DNA of 18,527 nucleotides, taken from the NCBI GenBank assembly GCA_046304235.1, contig JBKCEW010000108.1, forward strand, positions 1 to 18,527, written 5' to 3'. Positions 7,892-14,107 of the stretch are shown one piece after another. Both the position numbers and the translations under genes were made by a program. The notes under the pieces are model-generated. The model saw only the letters and a program-made list of their open reading frames with translations, ran no database searches and was not told the DNA's origin. Origin of the DNA: CANHVK01 sp046304235. GTDB lineage: Bacteria; Bacteroidota; Bacteroidia; Flavobacteriales_D; Crocinitomicaceae. Every line of letters begins with the position of its first letter. Within the stretch, counting starts at the first letter, position 1.

Positions 7892-8521
7892 ATGAAAGTT
7901 TCGTTTTTATTTATTATATCATTTTTTTCATTTTCATCTTTTTCGCAAACATGTCTGGAAGGAGACTGTATCAATGGGATAGGTACTCTTAAAAATAAAG
8001 ATAAATCAGTTTATGTCGGTGAATTTAAAGATTCTCTTTACCATGGTAAAGGGACTCTTACCTATTCAAGTAATAATATATATACTGGAAAGTTTAAAAA
8101 GGGGAAGAAAAATGGTAGAGGAGAATTTGTTTGGTATAATGGTAATAAATACATAGGTTTCTTTCATGATGATTTAGTTCATGGAAAAGGATGTTATTAT
8201 TGGATAAATGGTGATAAACTGGAAGGGGAATTTAAAAATAATTTATACAACGGCATGGGTAAAAAGACCTTTGCAAATGGGGATGTTTATATTGGTGCTT
8301 TTTATAATAACTTCATGTATGGAAAAGGGTGTATGAAATATAAAAATGGAGAAGTTTTTCAAGGCGAATTTAAAATGGATAGGAGAGAGGGGAAGGGAAA
8401 ACTAATCTTAGTTGATAAATCATACATTGAAGGTGTTTGGGTTAATAATGAACTTAAAGGTCAAATAACTACTTTTTCTAAAAAAGGAAAGCTTCTTAAA
8501 ACCGAAACGGTTAATAATTAG
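7892..8521 (+). CDS. Exported MORN-repeat protein
   Basis: This 209-aa protein has a signal peptide (MKVSFLFIISFFSFSSFSQ). A degenerate first unit (GDCINGIGTLKNKDKS) is followed by six regular MORN repeats of 23 residues from residue 41 (YVGEFKDSLYHGKGTLTY, YTGKFKKGKKNGRGEFVW, YIGFFHDDLVHGKGCYYW and so on) and a partial one (YIEGVWVNNELKG). Repeats of this kind form elongated beta-meander rods that bind proteins or lipids in other systems. In this case the signal peptide places the rod outside the cytoplasm. There is no T9SS tail, membrane segment or lipobox, so the protein is probably periplasmic. It is the last gene of the operon, 27 bases after the beta-barrel gene. A weak hairpin begins at its stop codon. 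Confidence 0.87.
   Translation: MKVSFLFIISFFSFSSFSQTCLEGDCINGIGTLKNKDKSVYVGEFKDSLYHGKGTLTYSSNNIYTGKFKKGKKNGRGEFVWYNGNKYIGFFHDDLVHGKGCYYWINGDKLEGEFKNNLYNGMGKKTFANGDVYIGAFYNNFMYGKGCMKYKNGEVFQGEFKMDRREGKGKLILVDKSYIEGVWVNNELKGQITTFSKKGKLLKTETVNN
8012..8461 (+). repeat. MORN repeat array, 23-residue period
   Basis: Six full units and one partial unit repeat at exactly 69 bases, with no insertions between the first five. Conserved positions follow Y-x-G-x-F-(7-9 residues)-G-x-G. The nucleotide copies have diverged, so the array is old or under selection at the protein level only. Confidence 0.8.
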
Positions 8522-8549
8522 AATAACTTCTAATCTTCTTTAATTTTTT
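8517..8549 (+). terminator. Weak AT-rich hairpin overlapping the MORN gene stop, then T-rich tract
   Basis: ATTAGAA at 8517-8523 pairs with TTCTAAT at 8528-8534 around a TAAC loop. A T-rich stretch ending TTTTTTG at 8550 follows. The stem includes the TAG stop codon. It is short and AT-rich, so it may be only a partial terminator, but it sits where the operon would end. Confidence 0.4.
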
Positions 8550-8703
8550 GTTAAGTAATATTTTTCGTGATAAAATTTGGTTAATAATGAAGCCTCTTTT
8601 TTAACATTACTTTGCATTATTTATATTCTAATCATAATATCTATTTTACCTCTTTTTTTTGTTTTCGTTCGAAATTTGTTTCGTTAACATTAATAACAAA
8701 AAA
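8535..8703 (+). promoter_or_regulatory. Intergenic leader with near-consensus promoter elements for the beta-helix gene
   Basis: Two imperfect Bacteroidota-like promoters are visible. In the first, TTTG at 8547-8550 lies 21 bases before AAAATTTG (8572-8579), a one-mismatch -7 element. In the second, TTACTTTG at 8607-8614 has one mismatch to TAnnTTTG, but the nearest upstream TTTG is 27 bases away. A small hairpin (CGAAA-TTTG-TTTCG, 8670-8683) lies in the leader about 20 bases before the ATG. I cannot choose between the promoters. A separate promoter is expected, because codon use in the next gene differs sharply from the operon before it. Confidence 0.35.
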
Positions 8704-10407
8704 ATGAAAAAAGAGACTAAAATTTCTAAAGTAATTGCTGGTTTAGCTTTGTCTACATTGGCTGTTACAACTGGTTTCAGCCAGTCTAACTTAGGTGCTG
8801 CTTGTGGTTGTCCACCGGTTGCATCAAGACCTACGGTATTGTTATCTTCATTACCAGGATTTACAGCTATAAGTGGTACTTATGGTGGTGAATTAACAAG
8901 TGGAGCAACTTTAACTTGTGATAACACGTACATCATCGATCAAAAAATTTACATTCCTTCTGGTAAAACATTGAACATCGCGCCTGGAACAGTTCTTAAA
9001 GGTAGAGCGAACCAAGTAGTGAATGGAACAGAGGATAAGGCTACTGCTACTGCATTGGTTATCATGAGAGGTGGTAAAATCAATGCTGAGGGTTCTGCTG
9101 ATTGTCAGGTGGTATTTACAGCTGAAGCTGATCCAATGGATGGTACTTACCCTATTGCTAACAAAGGTATGTGGGGTGGTGTTGTTATGTTAGGAAAAGC
9201 TACAAATAACTTAACTCTTGCTGCGAATGGTCCTTTCGTACCTGGTGGTTCTGGTAAATTAGCTGTTGCTGATGGTTTAGGGACTATTGAAGGTTTTGCT
9301 ACTTCAAACTCGCAAGATCAATACGGTGCTAACTTATCAGCTGGTGAATCATTTGATGATAACGATAACTCTGGTGTATTAAGATATGCTTCTATCAGAC
9401 ATGCAGGAGCAAACTTAGTAGTTGGTGCTGAGATCAATGGTTTAACTATGGGTTCTGTTGGTAGAGGTACTACTATTGATCACATTGAAATCGTTTCTTG
9501 TGCAGATGATAACATCGAGTGGTTTGGTGGTACAGTAAACATGAAATACGTAGCTAGTTTCTATGGTAACGATGATATGATTGATTTCGACTGTGGATAT
9601 ACTGGTAAAAACCAATTCTTTTTCGGTTTAAAAACAGATGCAACTGCGAGTGCAGATAATGATAATGGTTTTGAAATGGATTCAGATGATAACAAATCAA
9701 ACCTTTTCCCAAGATCGAATCCTTCTTTCTACAATGTTACTCTAGTTGGTAATGCTAAGTCTGTTTCAACTGCTGATAACAGTTCATTGGCTGGAATTTG
9801 TGCTAAAGAATTAACTGGTGGTGAAATTTACAATTCAATTTTCGCTAACTTCTTCAGAGGGTTTGATTTAACTAAATCTGTTGGTGCAAGAACTGGTGGT
9901 TCAGAAGCTTACCATAATTGGTCTACTGCTAATGGAAATGGAACTAACATTTTAAAAGTAAAATGTAATACGTTTGTAGGTTGTACTTCTCCAATTACTG
10001 TGGGTAGATCTACTGCGAATGTTGTTTCTGCGGATACGGCTCAGTTCTATACTACTGATAAAAACGTTGCTATTGCTACTAACGCTTTACCTGGTTTTGA
10101 CTATACTTTTACAATCAACAATACTACTAACACATATTCAAAACAACCTGATTTCGTTCCTAATCCTGCTATCGTTGTAGCTGGTTGTCCTACTCCTCCA
10201 GTTGATGGTTTTTATAGAGCTGCAAACTACAGAGGTGCTTTCTCTTCTAACGCTGGTGAAAACTGGTTATCTAACTGGTCTTATGCGCAAGTATTAAACA
10301 TTACTAAAGGTTTAGTAGCTTGTCCTACTGACGTTAACGGTGATGGTACTACAAACGTTACTGACTTCTTACAGTTGTCTTCTCAATTCGGTTTGAGCTG
10401 TAACTAA
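8704..10407 (+). CDS. Secreted beta-helix-like surface protein ending in a dockerin-type calcium loop
   Basis: This 567-aa protein has a signal peptide (~1-27, ending TTGFSQ). I chose the ATG at 8704 because an in-frame TTG at 8659 would put 15 residues ahead of it with no signal-like character. Residues ~69-530 resemble a conserved Bacteroidota secreted family with parallel-beta-helix character: IDQKIYIPSGKTLNIAPGT, GMWGGVVMLGKA, LRYASIRHAGANL, IDHIEIVSCADDNIEWFGGT and DDMIDFDCGYTGKNQFFFG. Members are sometimes labelled 'multidrug transporter', which has no support in the sequence. The last 25 residues hold DVNGDGTTNVTDFL, with Asp543, Asn545, Asp547, Asn551 and Asp554 in dockerin calcium-loop positions. 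No type A or B T9SS tail is present, so the export route is open; the loop may bind a cohesin-like partner. Codon use (AAC, TTC, ATC, GGT, GCT) suggests high expression. Confidence 0.82.
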   Translation: MKKETKISKVIAGLALSTLAVTTGFSQSNLGAACGCPPVASRPTVLLSSLPGFTAISGTYGGELTSGATLTCDNTYIIDQKIYIPSGKTLNIAPGTVLKGRANQVVNGTEDKATATALVIMRGGKINAEGSADCQVVFTAEADPMDGTYPIANKGMWGGVVMLGKATNNLTLAANGPFVPGGSGKLAVADGLGTIEGFATSNSQDQYGANLSAGESFDDNDNSGVLRYASIRHAGANLVVGAEINGLTMGSVGRGTTIDHIEIVSCADDNIEWFGGTVNMKYVASFYGNDDMIDFDCGYTGKNQFFFGLKTDATASADNDNGFEMDSDDNKSNLFPRSNPSFYNVTLVGNAKSVSTADNSSLAGICAKELTGGEIYNSIFANFFRGFDLTKSVGARTGGSEAYHNWSTANGNGTNILKVKCNTFVGCTSPITVGRSTANVVSADTAQFYTTDKNVAIATNALPGFDYTFTINNTTNTYSKQPDFVPNPAIVVAGCPTPPVDGFYRAANYRGAFSSNAGENWLSNWSYAQVLNITKGLVACPTDVNGDGTTNVTDFLQLSSQFGLSCN

Positions 10408-10414
10408 TTAATTC

Positions 10415-10490
10415 AAATCCCTTAGTTTTTATTAACATATTCAGCTTTTTGCTAAATAGTAATGTTGTAATAAACTAAGGGATTTTTATT
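10415..10490 (+). terminator. Long-stem hairpin with 43-base loop and T-rich tail
   Basis: AAATCCCTTAGTTT (10415-10428) and AAACTAAGGGATTT (10472-10485) are perfect 14-bp complements. The loop of 43 bases contains a smaller imperfect hairpin (ATTCAGC-TTTTT-GCTAAAT, one mismatch). The strand continues TTATTT. This could terminate the beta-helix mRNA or act as a processing or stabilising element between two highly expressed genes. I found no convincing promoter between it and the next ATG at 10513, so some read-through may be needed for the downstream gene. Confidence 0.7.
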
Positions 10491-10512
10491 TCAAAATCTA
10501 AAACAAAATAAA

Positions 10513-13500
10513 ATGAAAAAGAGTACAAAAAGGCTTTTCCTAGGTTTAGGTTTGGCATTGTTAAGCGGAAACGCTGTCGCTCAAAATGGTATCGAGCAAA
10601 TCATTGTTGAGAAGTACTACATCGCAAATGCTGCCGATGCTGCTGCTTCATTGGGTACCCTACCTGTTGGTTCTGTTACTTACCGTGTGTATGTTGACAT
10701 GTTACCAGGGTACAAATTCCAAGCACTTTATGGGGATGCGAATCACCCATTAAAGTTTTCTACTACAACTTCTTTCTTCAATAACGAAGACCGCGGTGCA
10801 ACAACAGCTAACGCTATTGCTAGTGCTCAGTTGAAAAATAACACAGTAGCTTTAGATTCATGGTTTTCAGTAGGTGCTTCTGCAACTGGTCAGTTTGGTG
10901 TTTTAAAATCAGATGACAATGGTGCTGCTAACTTATTGACAACAACAAATCCAACCACAGTTTTAAAAAACACTGCTGCGGCTTTAGGTATTCCTTTAGC
11001 AACACATGATGGTAACATGGCTGGATCTCCAGAAGCAGTTACTTTCGTAGGTTTCGATCCAACAGGGGGTGTTTTTGATGCAACTTCTCAATTTGGTAAC
11101 CAATTTATCACTTCTGATGGTGCGATTTCTGCATTAAGTGGTGCTGCTGGGCCAACTGCTGCTAACCGTATATTAATTGGTCAGTTTACTACAGATGGTG
11201 TTTTCCGTTTCGAATTAAATATCCAAGTTGGTACGCCAACTCCAGGTGTTTCTCAAAAATTCGTAGCTAAAGATCCTGTTAATGGTGAAATTTCTATTCC
11301 TACATTAATTTTAGAGCCTAATGTTCCTCCTACAATTGCTTTAACTAATCCTACAAATAATCAGCAAATAGTAACAGGAACTAGCGTGAACTTAACTGCA
11401 AACGCAACTGATTCTGATGGTACTATTTCTAAAGTTAACTTTTATGTTGATGGTGTGAAGGTAGGTGAGAAAACTTCTGCTCCTTATACTTTACCTTACA
11501 CTGCTGTTGTAGGTAATCACGCAATCACAGCTACTGCAATTGATAATAAAGATGACAGTACTACAACTGCTCCTGTTAATATTGTGGTTGCTAACAACCA
11601 AGCTCCAACTATTTCTGTTGTTTCTTCTGCAAATAACGCAATTGTAGGTGATGTTTTAACATTCACTGCTACTGCAAATGATGTAGATGGTTCTGTTGCT
11701 TCTGTTGAATTTTTCGTAAATAACGTTTCTATAGGTACGGATAATACAGCTCCTTTTACGCAAACTTGGACTTCTACTACAGGTGCTCATGTAATCAAAG
11801 CGATTGCTACTGATGATTTAGGTTTAACTGGTACTTCTTCAAACATCAACGTTTCTATTGCAAACAACAATCCTCCAACTGCTGCAATCACTGCTCCTTT
11901 AGCAAATGCTACAATCATCGCTCCGACAGTAGTTAACATCGAAGCTACTGCAACAGATTCAGATGGTTCAGTTTCTCAAGTTGAATTTTTAGTAAATGGT
12001 GTTGTTGTTGGTACAGATAACACAGCTCCTTATGCATACGCTTGGACATCTACTCCTGGTGCTAAAACAATCACTGTTCGTTCTACAGATAACAAAGGTG
12101 CTACTACTACATCTGCTGCATTGAATTTAAATATTGCTGACCCTAATGCTCTTCCTTATGAAGTGACTACAGTTGATCAAAAATGTATTTTACCAACTTT
12201 CAGCTTACCTATTTCTGCTGCTGCAACAAACAATGTTGATAATGTAATCGGTTATGACTTAGTATTAAACTATGACAAAAATAAATTAACTCCAACTGGA
12301 AACATTGTGGTTAATGGTGATATGATTAATGCTACTTTGGTAAATACTTCAAATGCAATTGATGCTGTTAATGGTAAAATGAATATTTCTGTTTACTTTA
12401 CACCACAAGCTCCTGCTGGAACTAAGTTTGCAGGTACTGGTAAACTAATTTCAGTTGAATTCAATAAAACAGTAAACTTTGCTCCTGAAGATACAGCAAT
12501 CGTATCAGTTTCTTATTTACAAGAAAGTTACATTTCTGGAGTACAAACAAAAGCGGTTTCTGCTGGTAAAGCAATCACTCACAAAGATTTCACTTATCCA
12601 CTTTCATTAAGATTCTGGGGTGATAATAAAGCAATTAAATACAATTCTTTATTACCAAACAACCATTTGATTACGAATGTATATGGTGCAGATGTAGTTT
12701 CTGGTGTTTTAAATGTAAACAATGTTGCTGCTTCAACTGATACAAATGGTGTAGTTGGTTTTGACTTGAGAAATGGTTTAGCTGTTAGCATTAAAAGAGA
12801 CATTGCTGGTACAACGGATGTATTTGATATCGTGAACGCTGCTGACGTAAGTGTGGTTAACTCAATCTTATTAAATGATGTAAACGTTACTCCTTCTGTT
12901 TATCAAATGATTGCAGCTGACGTTAACTTAGATGGTGTTATTTCTGCTGGTGATATCTCTCAAATCAGACAAAGAGGTACGCTTAAAATTGCTGAATTCC
13001 GTCAAGCATGGAACTACAACAATGCGGGTGTTTCAAATGGAGAACCTTCAAGAGATTGGATTTTTGTTGATTCAATGAGATTACAAAATGATCCTGCTTA
13101 TCAAATATCTACTACTTATCCTACAAATGATTTAGCTGGTGGTTTCTCTAAATCTAGAGTTCCAGTTGTTCCTGCTGTATTGAACGCAAGAGTTTCTGAC
13201 TTTGCTAACTGTCCAGTGATTACAGGTGAAACTTACAAAGGAATTATGTTAGGTGATGTTGATGGTACATATGCTGCTCAACCTAATAGTGGTTTATTAA
13301 AATCAAACAATGCTGATCAAAATGCTAAAATCGTTTTCGATTTAACAAAAGCTAAAAAATCAGGTAATGTAGTTGAAGTTCCTGTATCTATCGAATCTGA
13401 TGACAAATTCAATGCGTTTGACTTTGCTTTAAATTTATCTGATAACAATATGAAATTAGAAGATATTACAGTTGCTTCTAAAGACATCGAGAATTTCTAT

Positions 13501-13932
13501 CATTTCAATGAAGCAGATCAAACAGTTCGTTTTACTTCAAATAATTATGATAATTTCTTAACTTACAATACAGTTGCAACAATCAAACTACGTGTTGATG
13601 AGGAAGCTTCTTTGAATACTTTAAAGCCAAGATTAGCAATGCTTAATGGTAAAAAAGTTCAAGTTGAAGTAAGAAAATCTCAAATAGAAACAAACGGTTT
13701 TGATCTTAAATTATTCCCTAACCCAGCAAATGACAATGTTTCTGTTAGAACTAACGAAGATGCTGTTTTAGTAATTTCTGATTTAACTGGAAAACAAGTT
13801 TCTGATTCTTTTGAATTAAAAGCTAATACTACTAAGAATGTTAATTTAAATGAGTTACCTCAAGGGGTTTACTTATTCAAAGTAACAGGTGAAAACGTTG
13901 TTAGAGTGGAGAGAGTGGTTGTAAATAAGTAG
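10513..13932 (+). CDS. Large T9SS type A mosaic surface protein (unnamed domain, Ig-like repeats, cohesin/dockerin-like parts)
   Basis: This 1139-aa protein has a signal peptide (~1-24, ending GNAVAQ). Residues ~25-271 are the unnamed domain, closest to the copy at 887 (TLPVGSVTYRVYVDMLPGY, FFNNEDRGATTAN, NNTVALDSWFSVGA). Three Ig-like repeats of ~90 residues follow at ~272-542 (motif VEFxVNxVxxGTDNTAPxxxxW), resembling the Big_7-type bacterial Ig family. A cohesin-like beta-sandwich is likely at ~545-690. A dockerin-type loop starts at Asp803 (ADVNLDGVISAGDISQIRQ), with a second partial loop at ~914 (GDVDGTY). A further cohesin-like region is at ~940-1060 (VEVPVSIESDDKFNAFDFAL). The type A T9SS tail starts at ~1064 (KLFPNPANDN, LTGKQ, QGVYLFKV). 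Codon use suggests high expression. It is probably a major adhesin or surface-layer scaffold; the substrate or partner is unknown. The cohesin-like calls rest on strand pattern only. Confidence 0.85.
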   Translation: MKKSTKRLFLGLGLALLSGNAVAQNGIEQIIVEKYYIANAADAAASLGTLPVGSVTYRVYVDMLPGYKFQALYGDANHPLKFSTTTSFFNNEDRGATTANAIASAQLKNNTVALDSWFSVGASATGQFGVLKSDDNGAANLLTTTNPTTVLKNTAAALGIPLATHDGNMAGSPEAVTFVGFDPTGGVFDATSQFGNQFITSDGAISALSGAAGPTAANRILIGQFTTDGVFRFELNIQVGTPTPGVSQKFVAKDPVNGEISIPTLILEPNVPPTIALTNPTNNQQIVTGTSVNLTANATDSDGTISKVNFYVDGVKVGEKTSAPYTLPYTAVVGNHAITATAIDNKDDSTTTAPVNIVVANNQAPTISVVSSANNAIVGDVLTFTATANDVDGSVASVEFFVNNVSIGTDNTAPFTQTWTSTTGAHVIKAIATDDLGLTGTSSNINVSIANNNPPTAAITAPLANATIIAPTVVNIEATATDSDGSVSQVEFLVNGVVVGTDNTAPYAYAWTSTPGAKTITVRSTDNKGATTTSAALNLNIADPNALPYEVTTVDQKCILPTFSLPISAAATNNVDNVIGYDLVLNYDKNKLTPTGNIVVNGDMINATLVNTSNAIDAVNGKMNISVYFTPQAPAGTKFAGTGKLISVEFNKTVNFAPEDTAIVSVSYLQESYISGVQTKAVSAGKAITHKDFTYPLSLRFWGDNKAIKYNSLLPNNHLITNVYGADVVSGVLNVNNVAASTDTNGVVGFDLRNGLAVSIKRDIAGTTDVFDIVNAADVSVVNSILLNDVNVTPSVYQMIAADVNLDGVISAGDISQIRQRGTLKIAEFRQAWNYNNAGVSNGEPSRDWIFVDSMRLQNDPAYQISTTYPTNDLAGGFSKSRVPVVPAVLNARVSDFANCPVITGETYKGIMLGDVDGTYAAQPNSGLLKSNNADQNAKIVFDLTKAKKSGNVVEVPVSIESDDKFNAFDFALNLSDNNMKLEDITVASKDIENFYHFNEADQTVRFTSNNYDNFLTYNTVATIKLRVDEEASLNTLKPRLAMLNGKKVQVEVRKSQIETNGFDLKLFPNPANDNVSVRTNEDAVLVISDLTGKQVSDSFELKANTTKNVNLNELPQGVYLFKVTGENVVRVERVVVNK
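11326..12138 (+). repeat. Three tandem Ig-like domain repeats
   Basis: Units begin at residues ~272, ~364 and ~454, each with an (A/P)PT start, a (D/S)DG turn and the VxFxVNGV-GTDNTAPY core. The second and third units resemble each other most, with nearly the same GTDNTAPF/Y core, so one probably arose from a later duplication. The third ends at ADPNALPYE, where the cohesin-like part begins. Confidence 0.75.
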
Positions 13933-13957
13933 TATTTTCTACTTTCTGTTTTTTTTA
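13927..13957 (+). terminator. Stop-overlapping hairpin followed by T-run
   Basis: AAGTAG (13927-13932, containing the stop codon) pairs with CTACTT (13939-13944) around TATTTT. An eight-base T run follows at 13949-13956. The 6-bp stem is modest. It would act together with the stronger hairpin just downstream. Confidence 0.45.
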
Positions 13958-13963
13958 TATCTT

Positions 13964-13996
13964 GAAGCCACCTTTTAGGTGGCTTCTTGTTTTATA
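13964..13996 (+). terminator. Strong intrinsic terminator after the 1139-aa gene
   Basis: GAAGCCACC (13964-13972) and GGTGGCTTC (13978-13986) form a perfect 9-bp stem, GC-rich for this genome, with a five-base TTTTA loop. The T-rich tail TTGTTTTATAT follows. It separates the highly expressed pair from the type B T9SS cassette. Confidence 0.85.
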
Positions 13997-14082
13997 TATA
14001 ATTAAGCCCTTCTTAAAGCTTAGTTATTAAAATCTAAACACTTTCATAACATTTACTTTATCATGTAGTCTCATTGCGGGGC

Positions 14083-14090
14083 TATTTTTG
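14083..14090 (+). promoter_or_regulatory. Candidate -7 promoter element TATTTTTG for the type B cassette
   Basis: TATTTTTG fits TAnnTTTG at all fixed bases and ends 17 bases before the ATG at 14108. The best upstream partner is TTTA at 14057-14060, 22 bases away, with one mismatch to the TTTG -33 element. The layout, with a short leader, resembles the one before the first gene. The rest of the 13997-14082 stretch shows no clear structure. Confidence 0.5.
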
Positions 14091-14107
14091 ATTAAAAATT
14101 TTTTGTT

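Noticed and set aside
8670..8683. Small hairpin CGAAA-TTTG-TTTCG in the leader of the beta-helix gene as a riboswitch or regulator
   Set aside because: A 5-bp stem of this sort is expected by chance in AT-rich DNA and has no aptamer-like surroundings.
8659..8703. Upstream in-frame TTG start for the beta-helix gene
   Set aside because: It adds 15 residues ahead of a complete signal peptide that starts at the ATG at 8704.
8704..10407. 'Multidrug transporter' label often given to relatives of this protein
   Set aside because: There are no transmembrane helices after the signal peptide and the sequence is that of a secreted beta-rich protein. The label appears to be a propagated error.
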